Source: a virus
IMG/VR virus record: IMGVR_UViG_3300022707_002514
Coordinates: 1-29,888 of that record
Length of the DNA stretch: 29,888 nucleotides
Strand: one strand, 5' to 3'
A program made the position numbers and the translations under genes. Position 1 is the first letter of the stretch. Each line of letters begins with the position of its first letter. The notes below the pieces were generated by a model. It was not told the origin of the DNA. It worked only from the letters and a program-made list of their open reading frames with translations, and made no database searches. Shown in pieces: positions 7,529-13,970 of this stretch.

Positions 7529-7575
7529 AAAAACCCTTTCGTTTTATCCATTAAGGATAGTCGGAAAGGGTTTTT
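7529..7575 (-). terminator. Hairpin between two exported genes: attenuator/terminator
   Basis: AAAAACCCTTTC at 7529-7540 pairs perfectly with GAAAGGGTTTTT at 7564-7575 (12 bp). The 23-nt interior contains a second small stem, TATCC/GGATA (7545-7549 with 7555-7559). The U-rich flank makes it a bidirectional-looking intrinsic terminator just after the 298-residue gene. The leftward arm also carries the AAGGG that would be the SD of the spike-base gene starting at 7525, so it may regulate translation of that gene. Confidence 0.65.
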
Positions 7576-7595
7576 AAATCAATAGTGGGCTATTC

Positions 7596-8492
7596 TTAGG
7601 TTCCTAAGAATGTCCAGTGAATTGTAATAGTAGCGGTTGCATCAAGCGTAGCTACTGTATTGTTCCATGTGCCAGCCATGTTTAAATTGAGTACGTGACT
7701 ACCGCCAGACTCGAACAATAGCGGAGCTCCTGCTGTCATGATCGTGCTTTTCTCAGTTGCCGGGCTGGATATATCTGCAATGGTCTGACCTGTTAGCCAG
7801 TCTTCCATAGCGGCAGTTGTGAGGGTTGCAATATCACCTGAAGCAATCAATGAGCCTAAGCCGAAATCAACTGCATTAGTAGCAGAGTCGGCGGTAACTG
7901 CTGTAAGGTCAGCATGTATAGCCGTTCCTACATAAACACCGGCAGGGAAAGTATAGATAATTGCTCCGGCTCCTTCTGCATCAGCAGGGATTGTAGGGGT
8001 AAGAGCGGCAGCGGTAACAGTCAAAACCGTAACGTGATTGTAACCATCTCCATATTCAACCGCTGTAACACCTGTTCCGGCAGTTCCCACATTTGCATCT
8101 GTTCTTAATGCCTTAGCGGTATCCAGTATAGCTGCAACACTAGCGGCTGTATTAGCCTCAAGCGATCCATCAAGTAAGCCTAACTCAGCAACCGTAACCC
8201 CATCAGCTTCCAGATTTCCTAAAAATGTAGCATCAGCAGCGGGTATTAAGCTATTAGTACTGCCATCATTAATATCATCAAGAGTGTCAGTAGTAAGACT
8301 GAAGAAGCTATCTGTGATATTATTCGTGTCTGTAAAGTTAGTCTCGACTTCAAAATTGTTATGCTTGTTATTAAGCAGATCGGTTTGAAGTGCCGCTCTA
8401 CTCTTTTCAACGGCATAAGCAGCATCGCTGAGAACAATAACCGCTACGATTATCGCTAATATCATTAGCGCTCTTGTCATGTAATCCTTCAT
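7596..8492 (-). CDS. Exported phage structural-type protein
   Basis: A 298-residue protein with a signal peptide (MTRALMILAIIVAVIVLSDA then AYA, cleaved before VEKS) after a short MKDY start. GAGG lies about 8 nt upstream of the ATG at 8492. The mature protein has AALQTDLLNN, then a coiled segment, and from about residue 145 a beta-rich region (EYGDGYNHVTVLTVT, FPAGVYVGTAIHADL, FGLGSLIASGDIATL, LLFESGGSHVLNLN) that resembles a structural protein found in many marine phage genomes. First gene of the exported cluster, directly behind a good promoter. Function in the virion is inferred from the resemblance only. Confidence 0.6.
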   Translation of the reverse strand: MKDYMTRALMILAIIVAVIVLSDAAYAVEKSRAALQTDLLNNKHNNFEVETNFTDTNNITDSFFSLTTDTLDDINDGSTNSLIPAADATFLGNLEADGVTVAELGLLDGSLEANTAASVAAILDTAKALRTDANVGTAGTGVTAVEYGDGYNHVTVLTVTAAALTPTIPADAEGAGAIIYTFPAGVYVGTAIHADLTAVTADSATNAVDFGLGSLIASGDIATLTTAAMEDWLTGQTIADISSPATEKSTIMTAGAPLLFESGGSHVLNLNMAGTWNNTVATLDATATITIHWTFLGT

Positions 8493-8532
8493 TTGTTTGC
8501 CTCATAATTATGATTAATTCAGTATTGAATTC

Positions 8533-8561
8533 TATATAGACTTAAAGAATACGTGTTTCAA
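8533..8561 (-). promoter_or_regulatory. Sigma70-like promoter of the exported-protein operon
   Basis: On the minus strand TTGAAA (complement 8556-8561) and TATATA (complement 8533-8538) are spaced by 17 bp, about 40 bp before the first start codon of the exported cluster and just after the recT stop. No copy of the early palindrome is present here, so this unit is probably controlled differently from the recombination genes. Confidence 0.6.
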
Positions 8562-8570
8562 CCCGTAATA

Positions 8571-9602
8571 TCAAGACTGCTTGCATTCCGGGCAAGGTTC
8601 CTTGAATAACTCACCTGAGTCTATATCTACACCATCAACCACGCCCCGACCCTGACAATTAGGACATTCGGAAGCATCGGGAGAGGAATCAGTAGCAGTA
8701 TCCTGCTCTGATTCTGACACTTCCGGCTGTGCCTCCCCATCTCCCTGCTTTTCCTCATGGTCCAGAACTTTTTTATCATCTACTAATTCAGCTTCCTTAA
8801 TCGGAAGATCTTCTTTTTCCTCACGATGCTGCTTGATGATATTATCTATATTCGTTGCGGGTGTATCGGATGAGTCACGAGCTGGTTTGTGCTGCTGTCC
8901 CATCTCTGTTATTTCCTGTGGCGTATAAACACCGAGAAGTATTTCAGGTATAAATTTACGAGCGAACCATCTGGCGGCTTTGTAAGCAAGTTGCTGATCA
9001 GGATCAGATTCCCATAGAGAAGACATAGCCTTATCAACGTAATATGTTCCTTTGGTGCCTTTTTTAGCAATGTTCTTAGGCATTGTAACCTTGACTTCAC
9101 GATCCTCATCTTCTTTTTTAAGCTGATGATCTTCAAAATCATAATAATATAACCTTCCGTAGGCATAACATATCCGATCTTTGTCTTCACCTTCATATCT
9201 ATATTTGAGAGGCATAACCAAGCGGCGGCTATTGTTAATAACAGCGTTCACGAGTTGCCCGGTAAACCCTATTTTTGATCCTGATTTAGCTATGTATGTT
9301 CCTGCTCCTACATGATAGGGATTCATATTCCAGTCACGAGCCAGTAAAACCATAGCAAGACACTCGCCGGGGTTTCCATGTAAATGATCAGGCAGCATAG
9401 ACTTTGCCTTACACATTAACTGAGCGGTCTGAATATCCTGCTTCAATGTCTCCTGAGAGGGGATGATCTTACGACTTGAAAACTCTTCATCTGATAGAAG
9501 ATTACTTTCAGCGGCTAATGCTCGAAATTCCTCTTCTTCTTTTGTGAGGTTTTTAAGAGCTACGGCTTTGCTTGGCTCTTTCAAGCTTTGACTTCCTGAC
9601 AT
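8571..9602 (-). CDS. recT: RecT-family single-strand annealing protein with a zinc-finger tail
   Basis: A 343-residue protein. Residues about 60-245 match the RecT family: QLMCKAKSMLPDHLHGNPGE, then LARDWNMNPY, KIGFTGQLVNAVINN, and DPDQQLAYKAARWFARKFIP toward the end. RecT proteins bind and anneal single-stranded DNA made by a partner 5'-3' exonuclease, here encoded by the gene just upstream. After an acidic linker rich in Glu, Asp, Gln and Ser (about 250-310) the protein ends with CPNCQGRG ... CPEC, a treble of DnaJ-type cysteine motifs that could bind one zinc ion. That tail is not part of standard RecT. The start is fixed by AACTGGAAAGG ending 7 nt upstream. A promoter, operator and folded leader precede it. 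Confidence 0.85.
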   Translation of the reverse strand: MSGSQSLKEPSKAVALKNLTKEEEEFRALAAESNLLSDEEFSSRKIIPSQETLKQDIQTAQLMCKAKSMLPDHLHGNPGECLAMVLLARDWNMNPYHVGAGTYIAKSGSKIGFTGQLVNAVINNSRRLVMPLKYRYEGEDKDRICYAYGRLYYYDFEDHQLKKEDEDREVKVTMPKNIAKKGTKGTYYVDKAMSSLWESDPDQQLAYKAARWFARKFIPEILLGVYTPQEITEMGQQHKPARDSSDTPATNIDNIIKQHREEKEDLPIKEAELVDDKKVLDHEEKQGDGEAQPEVSESEQDTATDSSPDASECPNCQGRGVVDGVDIDSGELFKEPCPECKQS

Positions 9603-9609
9603 ATCTTTA

Positions 9610-9690
9610 CCTTTCCAGTTATAGGGTATCGGGGTATCTGTTTTTGTAACTCATTACACTTTTGCGAAGGAATAATGTGTTGATACCCCG
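9610..9690 (-). ncRNA. Structured 5' leader of recT
   Basis: In the transcript a 9-bp stem, CGGGGTATC with GATACCCCG (plus 9682-9690 and 9630-9638), encloses a second stem (9648-9656 with 9673-9681, one mismatch) and a loop containing TTCGC. Immediately downstream a second GATACCC copy (9624-9630) could compete for the same partner, giving two mutually exclusive folds. The leader ends in AACTGGAAAGG (9610-9620), the SD box. Looks like a cis-acting regulatory RNA. No known riboswitch class was recognised. Confidence 0.55.
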
Positions 9691-9697
9691 ATGATTA

Positions 9698-9729
9698 TCT
9701 ATACCTAATCCTATTGATAATGTCAATAG
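9698..9729 (-). promoter_or_regulatory. recT promoter overlapping palindromic operator
   Basis: Minus-strand TTGACA (complement 9721-9726), 17-bp spacer and TATAGA (complement 9698-9703) form a near-consensus sigma70 promoter. The -35 lies inside a 19-bp palindrome, CTATTGATAATGTCAATAG (9711-9729), with 7-bp arms. The palindrome abuts the stop codon of the upstream nuclease gene. A repressor bound here would block the -35 box. Confidence 0.75.
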
Positions 9730-10629
9730 TTAAACAAGATCATCCTCAAGGCGTTTTGAATACCAAGGCTCAAGATCGAGAGTTTTAGTACCTTGCGGAT
9801 ATCCGGGGAAATGGCCTTTATCAATACAATCAGCATAACGCTGTATATTCCTGCGAAAGATATACCGCCCCGCTTCCTTGGCTTCTGGTGATAACTGAAC
9901 CAGATTTGTAAGAAATGGTGCTTTCTTCTCTACCAGTGGGAAGGCGAATCCTCTTGGATCTTCCCCGAAAACTTCTTTATAACCGGCTGAATAGAAAGCA
10001 TCCTGAACATGATATGAAAAATCCTGTACCGATTTAACAAAACCTTGTTCTGAAGCATCTTTTGTACTCTTGAAATCTATCAGGAGTCCTTGTTTTCTGG
10101 CTGCTCTATCGAGTCGGCCCTTACATTCCACACCTGTCTCTTTGTCGGTCCAGACCATTGTAACTTCATTATCGGCTTCAATTTCCAATAGTGCGCGGGT
10201 TTCTGGGTTAGCAAGTAGAGCATCGAGCATATCTATAAGCTGGTCTTTCCATACTAAAGGACATAGAATTTCTCTTTCTCCCATAGCAGCATCAGCCTCT
10301 TGAAATCCTTTGCTAGTGGTTGTTTTATGGTCTTTCCACCAATGAACCCGCTTATTAAATTCTTCAGGCTCTAATATTGCCAGATGAAAGGCCTGCCCGA
10401 ATCTTAAAGGATCAGTAAATTTACGCTCTGCATCAGGTGCAAGATATTCATAATAGAAATTTGCTGGCGTTTTTTCCGAAACAGGATTCGGATTGAAATA
10501 CTTTAACCATGACTGGCTAAGTTGCTTCATTTCCAGATAGTAGGTTTCTGCCTCTACTCCGGCGAAATATCCGGTCTGTCCTTGAAATGGGCAGTCTTGC
10601 GCCGCCGGCGCTTTTGCTGCTTGAATCAT
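9730..10629 (-). CDS. RecE-like PD-(D/E)XK exonuclease
   Basis: A 299-residue nuclease of the RecE C-terminal / DUF3799 type. The visible core is FGQAFHLAILEP (about 78-89, with the conserved His), a GRLD motif at 171-174, IDFKSTKDA at 184-192 (the E/D-X-K half) and YHVQDAFYSAGY at 206-217, which is the family's Q-x-x-x-Y helix. It should degrade double-stranded DNA from ends to leave 3' single strands for RecT, whose gene follows. The start at 10629 is preferred over an upstream ATG at 10695 because AACAGGAAAGG ends 6 nt before it and because the longer form would overlap the previous stop and two leader hairpins. Confidence 0.8.
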   Translation of the reverse strand: MIQAAKAPAAQDCPFQGQTGYFAGVEAETYYLEMKQLSQSWLKYFNPNPVSEKTPANFYYEYLAPDAERKFTDPLRFGQAFHLAILEPEEFNKRVHWWKDHKTTTSKGFQEADAAMGEREILCPLVWKDQLIDMLDALLANPETRALLEIEADNEVTMVWTDKETGVECKGRLDRAARKQGLLIDFKSTKDASEQGFVKSVQDFSYHVQDAFYSAGYKEVFGEDPRGFAFPLVEKKAPFLTNLVQLSPEAKEAGRYIFRRNIQRYADCIDKGHFPGYPQGTKTLDLEPWYSKRLEDDLV

Positions 10630-10635
10630 TGTATG

Positions 10636-10679
10636 CCTTTCCTGTTTTAATTCCACATTGGAACCGCTACGAATAACGG
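10636..10679 (-). promoter_or_regulatory. Twin hairpins and SD box before the exonuclease gene
   Basis: In the 62-nt spacer after the previous gene the transcript can form CCGTTA-TTCG-TAGCGG (10664-10679, a UUCG-type tetraloop stem) and then TTCCA-atg-TGGAA (10651-10663). These are followed by AACAGGAAAGG (10636-10646), a one-base variant of the recurrent SD box. No promoter or palindrome is seen here, so this leader sits inside an operon. Confidence 0.55.
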
Positions 10680-10691
10680 CTCTGTCTGGAA

Positions 10692-11150
10692 TCAATAATC
10701 ATCCTCATCATCGTGCGGATAATCAACGTGGGTAATTGATTTAACGACACGCTCTTTGATAAGTTTCTCAACTTGTTTGGCTATATTTTCCTGAAAACCT
10801 TTGTCAAGCATTGCTTTCATAATAGACTTCTCTAGTATTTCAGTTTTATTCTTCATGATGTCAAGAATTTCTACACGAACGCTATGGGAGTTGCTATCAA
10901 CCATTTTTTGTATAGCTTCGTCAGTACCGTATGTTGCTTTAACTCTTTTTTCAATTTCGCCCGATAACCCCTTCACAACAGCATGGCTCATGTAGTCTTT
11001 TATCATTTGAACCGCAATATTGTTAATCTCGGAGGTGTTTTTCAACCTGTCAGAAATTATTTTCTGCAAAACGTCTGTTCTAGTTGAGTTGCTTATCAGG
11101 GCATTAAGATCAATATCAATCGTTACTATATTTTTATTTTCTTCGCTCAT
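10692..11150 (-). CDS. Hypothetical protein of the recombination operon
   Basis: A 152-residue, mostly alpha-helical, charged protein without a recognised domain. The N-terminus (TIDIDLNALI) is followed by long amphipathic helices and the C-terminus is very acidic (YPHDDEDDY). It is encoded between the coiled-coil protein and the RecE-like nuclease, with its own promoter, operator and leader, and AACTGGAAAGG ends 6 nt before its ATG. An accessory role in phage recombination or replication is suggested only by this placement. Confidence 0.6.
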   Translation of the reverse strand: MSEENKNIVTIDIDLNALISNSTRTDVLQKIISDRLKNTSEINNIAVQMIKDYMSHAVVKGLSGEIEKRVKATYGTDEAIQKMVDSNSHSVRVEILDIMKNKTEILEKSIMKAMLDKGFQENIAKQVEKLIKERVVKSITHVDYPHDDEDDY

Positions 11151-11156
11151 AATCTA

Positions 11157-11265
11157 CCTTTCCAGTTTTAAATTAACGAGCCTTTTGTTTGAGTACCGTA
11201 AGGCCCTGCCGGTAATTATTCTCAGAGTTGGAATTATATAATCCGATTATACTGACAATGTCAAT
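11157..11265 (-). promoter_or_regulatory. Promoter, operator and leader of the 152-residue gene
   Basis: Minus-strand TTGACA (complement 11259-11264) with TTATAT 17 bp away (complement 11236-11241) or TATATA at 18 bp. The -35 lies in a palindromic operator, ATTGACATTGTCAGT when read leftward (11251-11265), which overlaps the last codons of the upstream gene. The leader can form TACCG/CGGTA and a weaker AATTA/TAATT closing stem and ends in AACTGGAAAGG (11157-11167). Confidence 0.6.
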
Positions 11266-12370
11266 AGGTAATTGTAACGCCCTGTATGTCTGATCTAGCG
11301 ATAGACTCAACAACCGCCTGAGCCTGCACATCTCCTAATTTACATTCCCGAATCAGGGCATCTTTAGCATTATTGTTAATCTTTGCCCGGTGCTTTTTAT
11401 TAGCCTCCCGCTTCTCAGCAGCTTCTTTTTCTTTCAGTTTTTTAGCAGACTGCCTATCTTTTTCAGCCTGTACAGCATCCTTTTTATCCTGATCGGCTTT
11501 CTTCTCAGCAGCGATTCGGTCAGTTTCCGCTTTTTTGACTTTGTCCTTTTCCTCCTGCTTCTCACGTTCCAGACGATCAGACTTTTCTTTTTCAGCAGCG
11601 AGTTTATCAGAGGCTATTTTTTGCTGTGATTCGCGTTCTTCCTTGGCTTTCTTTTCTGCATCTGCCGTAGCTTTATCAGCGGCATCTTTAGCGATCCGGT
11701 CCTGTTCATCTTTCTTTTCCTGAGCGGCCTGTTTTTCTCGAAGCTTTGCAAGCTCAGCTTTATCGGCTTCGTACTGCAATTCTTGTTCTAGCTTTTTATC
11801 TAAAGATGTTTTTGTTCGACCATAGATATGCTCAGCACGAGTTACATATTTTTCCTGTTCTTCATCTGAAAACTCTTTAGAAAAATGAAGGTTTTTGTAC
11901 AGAAGATCAAGGCGAGTTATTCGATGTTTAATGTTTTCAGAATTAATTTCTCCTATATCTTCATCAGAGAAATCAACGACCTCTGAAAGAATTTCTATAG
12001 CCCTATCAGCATCAGCCTTGCGCTGCTTCTCAGCTTCCTCATATTCAGTAAGCGGATCACGTATATCATCCTGAAGCTTTTGCAGGAAATTTACGCCCCT
12101 ATCTCTCTCAGCATTAGATTCCTGAACAGAGGCCCTCATTTTTTCCGTATATTTAGTGCCGATTTTTTGAAGAGTGGATTTAGTAGATCCTACCTTAGCG
12201 GCTATAGATCTTATATTGTCCCGGTCCTTCTGTGTTTCCACGCCATTGAGAATTACAGACCTTGCTTTTTCATCTACCTCTTTAAGAACAGGGTCGAGTC
12301 CGTTTGGTTTGAATAGTTCAACAGGGTTTAATTCTTCCAGCACTATCAATTGATTCGCAGTATTAGACAT
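11261..12370 (-). CDS. TolA-like coiled-coil phage protein
   Basis: A 369-residue protein of a type common in phage recombination operons and often labelled TolA-like. The N-terminal domain (about 1-125) has the pattern ...FKPNGLDPVLKEVDEKAR..., IRSIAAKVGSTKSTL and DIRDPLTEYEEAEK. The centre (about 195-320) is an uninterrupted Lys/Glu/Ala-rich coiled coil. The C-terminus has KDALIRECKLGDVQAQAVV then IARSDIQGVTITY, where relatives have an A-L-x-x-x-G-L-x-x-x-x-A-x-x-V-V-x-A-I pattern ending in V-x-I-x-Y. Despite the TolA label nothing indicates a membrane role: no TM segment is present. The family's role is unknown; it usually accompanies single-strand annealing proteins. AACTGGAAAGG ends 8 nt before the ATG. 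Confidence 0.65.
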   Translation of the reverse strand: MSNTANQLIVLEELNPVELFKPNGLDPVLKEVDEKARSVILNGVETQKDRDNIRSIAAKVGSTKSTLQKIGTKYTEKMRASVQESNAERDRGVNFLQKLQDDIRDPLTEYEEAEKQRKADADRAIEILSEVVDFSDEDIGEINSENIKHRITRLDLLYKNLHFSKEFSDEEQEKYVTRAEHIYGRTKTSLDKKLEQELQYEADKAELAKLREKQAAQEKKDEQDRIAKDAADKATADAEKKAKEERESQQKIASDKLAAEKEKSDRLEREKQEEKDKVKKAETDRIAAEKKADQDKKDAVQAEKDRQSAKKLKEKEAAEKREANKKHRAKINNNAKDALIRECKLGDVQAQAVVESIARSDIQGVTITY

Positions 12371-12416
12371 ATCACTTACCTTTCCAGTTTATGAAGCTTA
12401 TGAAACTTATGTAGGT
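12371..12416 (-). promoter_or_regulatory. Short leader with direct repeats and SD box
   Basis: The spacer before the coiled-coil gene contains three imperfect 9-bp direct repeats on the plus strand (TTATGAAGC, TTATGAAAC, TTATGTAGG, about 12389-12415). In the transcript AGTTT can pair with AAACT of the AACTGGAAAGG box (12379-12389), partly occluding it. No promoter is visible, so it is read from the unit starting near 12.67 kb. Confidence 0.4.
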
Positions 12417-12632
12417 TTATCCTGTACGAGTGAAAATGCACAGAAAACAAGTTATAATTTCCTGTTTCTTCTCATTAAAAAACATCTGATGTCCTACAGG
12501 AGATGGAGCCCAGCCCATGATAATATTATTATGAAACTCCTTTTCAAATTCTTCCTTGTCCTGAGTTTGCAATATTTTTATCTTAGGCTTAGGGCCTAAA
12601 TTCATGACTTGATTCGATGGCTGTCCATTCAT
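12417..12632 (-). CDS. Small DUF1737-like protein
   Basis: A 71-residue protein. The start at 12632 follows GAGG by 8 nt; a longer frame would run through the promoter region and is rejected. The segment KILQTQDKEEFEKEFHNNII followed by MGWAPSPVGHQMF resembles the short DUF1737 pattern (a strand, a helix with E-E-x-E-K-E, then GW-x-P-x-G). Function is unknown. First gene of the leftward recombination operon, just behind its strongest promoter. Confidence 0.5.
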   Translation of the reverse strand: MNGQPSNQVMNLGPKPKIKILQTQDKEEFEKEFHNNIIMGWAPSPVGHQMFFNEKKQEIITCFLCIFTRTG

Positions 12633-12660
12633 AGTTATTTCCTCATTTGAGTTTTTGTCG

Positions 12661-12701
12661 TTGACTTTTCGGATTATATTGATAATATCAGCAATGTCAA
12701 T
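12661..12701. promoter_or_regulatory. Divergent early promoters with overlapping operators
   Basis: Leftward: TTGACA (complement 12695-12700), 16-bp spacer, TATAAT (complement 12673-12678), feeding the DUF1737-like gene. Rightward: TTGACT (12661-12666), 16-bp spacer, TAATAT (12683-12688), feeding the gene at 12732. The region holds one palindromic site (ATTGATAATATCAGC, 12678-12692) and further half sites (TGTCAAT at 12695-12701 and a following TATCAAT). It is the hinge between the left and right early operons, comparable in layout to a phage control region but without a repressor gene beside it. Confidence 0.65.
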
Positions 12702-12731
12702 ATCAATGTGAATAAATATTAAGGACAGAAA

Positions 12732-12923
12732 ATGGCTCAAGAGACTAATGATAAAAATCCTCAAGCATGGCTTTACCTGTATGAGATAAAGAAAGTCCTA
12801 TGTGATTTTACTAAGAGCGATCCGCGTTTTAACAATATCTCAGAAGCAGCCCGGCATCTGATTCCTGTGGGAATTGAGGCCGATAAAGAAGCTCGGGAAA
12901 AAGCTATAAAAGAAATATCATGA
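12732..12923 (+). CDS. Hypothetical early protein
   Basis: A 63-residue helical, charged protein of unknown family (MAQETNDKNPQAWLYLYEIK at the start, EADKEAREKAIKEIS at the end). AAGGA lies about 8 nt before the ATG. It is the first rightward gene after the divergent promoter region and is followed by the gapR leader, so it probably belongs to the earliest rightward transcript. Confidence 0.55.
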   Translation: MAQETNDKNPQAWLYLYEIKKVLCDFTKSDPRFNNISEAARHLIPVGIEADKEAREKAIKEIS

Positions 12924-12950
12924 ATACCTGAATCATAGTATCTTGTGAAT

Positions 12951-13010
12951 GTGCCACGCAAGACTCTGTGACCGGGGAAACCTGTAGATGATCTGGCACA
13001 ACTGGAAAGG
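12951..13010 (+). promoter_or_regulatory. Leader hairpin and SD box of gapR
   Basis: GTGCCA (12951-12956) pairs with TGGCAC (12994-12999), closing a 37-nt loop that may itself fold. The closing stem ends exactly where AACTGGAAAGG (13000-13010) begins, 7 nt before the gapR ATG. No palindromic operator or clear promoter was found in the 94-bp spacer. Confidence 0.45.
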
Positions 13011-13017
13011 TAAGACC

Positions 13018-13326
13018 ATGACTGAAGAAACTCCCGGCATAGGCCACAATAGCAAATCAGCTACCGACTCTGATGTCGGCACCAAAGATACAGGCGGCGT
13101 ATCTGGTAAGCGCCTGATATCATTTATTGAGCGAATCGAGCGACTCGATGAAGAAAAAGATAACCTCATGGAAGATATTCGGGAGGTTTACGGCGAAGCC
13201 AAAGCCACCGGATTCGATGTCAAAACCATGAGAAAGATAGTAAAGCTCCGTAAAATGGACACAGAAAAGCGCAGCGAAGAAGACGATCTTCTTAATGTCT
13301 ATAAAGAAGCTGTGGGGATTTCCTAA
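13018..13326 (+). CDS. gapR: GapR-like nucleoid protein (DUF2312)
   Basis: A 102-residue protein. After a variable GIGHNS-containing start it matches the DUF2312/GapR domain along residues about 30-100: LISFIERIERLDEEKDNLME then DIREVYGEAKATGFDVKTMR, then KIVKLRKMD and an acidic C-terminal helix. GapR is an alphaproteobacterial coiled-coil protein that clamps AT-rich or overtwisted DNA ahead of replication and transcription and supports topoisomerase action. A phage copy could help replicate or transcribe the AT-rich phage genome or compete with the host protein. The ATG at 13018 is chosen because of the AACTGGAAAGG box; an earlier in-frame ATG lies within the leader hairpin. It is followed by the promoter of the methyltransferase gene. 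Confidence 0.85.
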   Translation: MTEETPGIGHNSKSATDSDVGTKDTGGVSGKRLISFIERIERLDEEKDNLMEDIREVYGEAKATGFDVKTMRKIVKLRKMDTEKRSEEDDLLNVYKEAVGIS

Positions 13327-13330
13327 ACAC

Positions 13331-13359
13331 TATTGACAATGTCAATGTACTTCTATAAA
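13331..13359 (+). promoter_or_regulatory. Promoter and palindromic operator
   Basis: A perfect copy of the palindrome, ATTGACAATGTCAAT (13332-13346), contains TTGACA (13333-13338). TATAAA at 13354-13359 gives a 15-bp spacing, slightly short. It drives the methyltransferase gene through a leader of about 80 nt. Confidence 0.65.
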
Positions 13360-13371
13360 TTGAATTATCAG

Positions 13372-13437
13372 GGATGAGGCGAACAGTCATAGCGCCTTTG
13401 CAGGGGTCGCCTTGTCATCCTTGATAAACTGGAAAGG
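13372..13437 (+). promoter_or_regulatory. Structured leader and SD box of the methyltransferase gene
   Basis: GGATGA-GGCGA (13372-13382) pairs with TCGCC-ttg-TCATCC (13407-13420), an 11-bp stem with a 3-nt bulge. An alternative stem, AGGCG (13377-13381) with CGCCT (13393-13397), uses the same bases and would exclude it. AACTGGAAAGG follows at 13427-13437, 7 nt before the ATG. Confidence 0.5.
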
Positions 13438-13444
13438 TGAGAAT

Positions 13445-13969
13445 ATGGGTAAGAGAAGCCCCGGATTTAAGAGAAGAAAGCATGATAAATATGATACGCC
13501 ATATGAGGCGGTCCCTGCTCTTATTCCCCATTTAGCGCCCGTGTCTTCTTTCTGTGAGCCCTGCGCTGGCAAGGGATTGTTAATAGATCATCTGCAAGAT
13601 ATGGATATTCGATGTATATCTGCTTTTGATATAAAGCCTCGGCGGGATGATATAAAAAAATTAAACGCTCTGAAAGATTTTAAAAAATGGCAAATTCATG
13701 GAGCCGATTACATCATTACTAACCCTCCGTGGACCCGGCAATTACTACACCCTATGATTGATATATTCAGGAACATTACAACCACATGGCTATTATTTGA
13801 CGCAGACTGGATGCATACGAAACAAGCAAAGCCATATCTTGAATACTGCTCTCTGGTTGTTAGCGTGGGACGCATTTCATGGATGGGAAACGGTGTATCA
13901 GGTAAAGATAATTGTGCATGGTACCGATTCGGACTCGATAAATCAGAAACAATTTTTAAGGGTAGATAA
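13445..13969 (+). CDS. DNA (adenine-N6 type) methyltransferase-like protein
   Basis: A 174-residue class I SAM-dependent methyltransferase-like protein. FCEPCAGKG (residues 36-44) is the SAM-binding motif I, AFDIKP (60-65) motif II, and NPPW (93-96) in DYIITNPPWTRQL the catalytic motif IV of enzymes that methylate exocyclic amino groups of adenine or cytosine. No target-recognition domain is evident, consistent with small phage enzymes. It may modify phage DNA against host restriction, or act on host DNA. The ATG at 13445 is set by the AACTGGAAAGG box. An earlier ATG in the leader is rejected. The HTH-like gene follows after 1 nt. Confidence 0.75.
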   Translation: MGKRSPGFKRRKHDKYDTPYEAVPALIPHLAPVSSFCEPCAGKGLLIDHLQDMDIRCISAFDIKPRRDDIKKLNALKDFKKWQIHGADYIITNPPWTRQLLHPMIDIFRNITTTWLLFDADWMHTKQAKPYLEYCSLVVSVGRISWMGNGVSGKDNCAWYRFGLDKSETIFKGR

Positions 13970-13970
13970 A

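Noticed and set aside
10630-10695. Longer start of the RecE-like exonuclease at 10695
   Set aside because: It overlaps the stop of the preceding gene and two leader hairpins, and it lacks the SD box found at 10629.
11261-12370. Host TolA cell-envelope protein
   Set aside because: The coiled coil is similar in composition only. There is no membrane segment, and the ends match a phage family found in recombination operons.
12633-12764. Longer form of the DUF1737-like protein with a hydrophobic N-terminus
   Set aside because: That part lies across the divergent promoter and operators. The start at 12632 has an SD and follows the -10 box.
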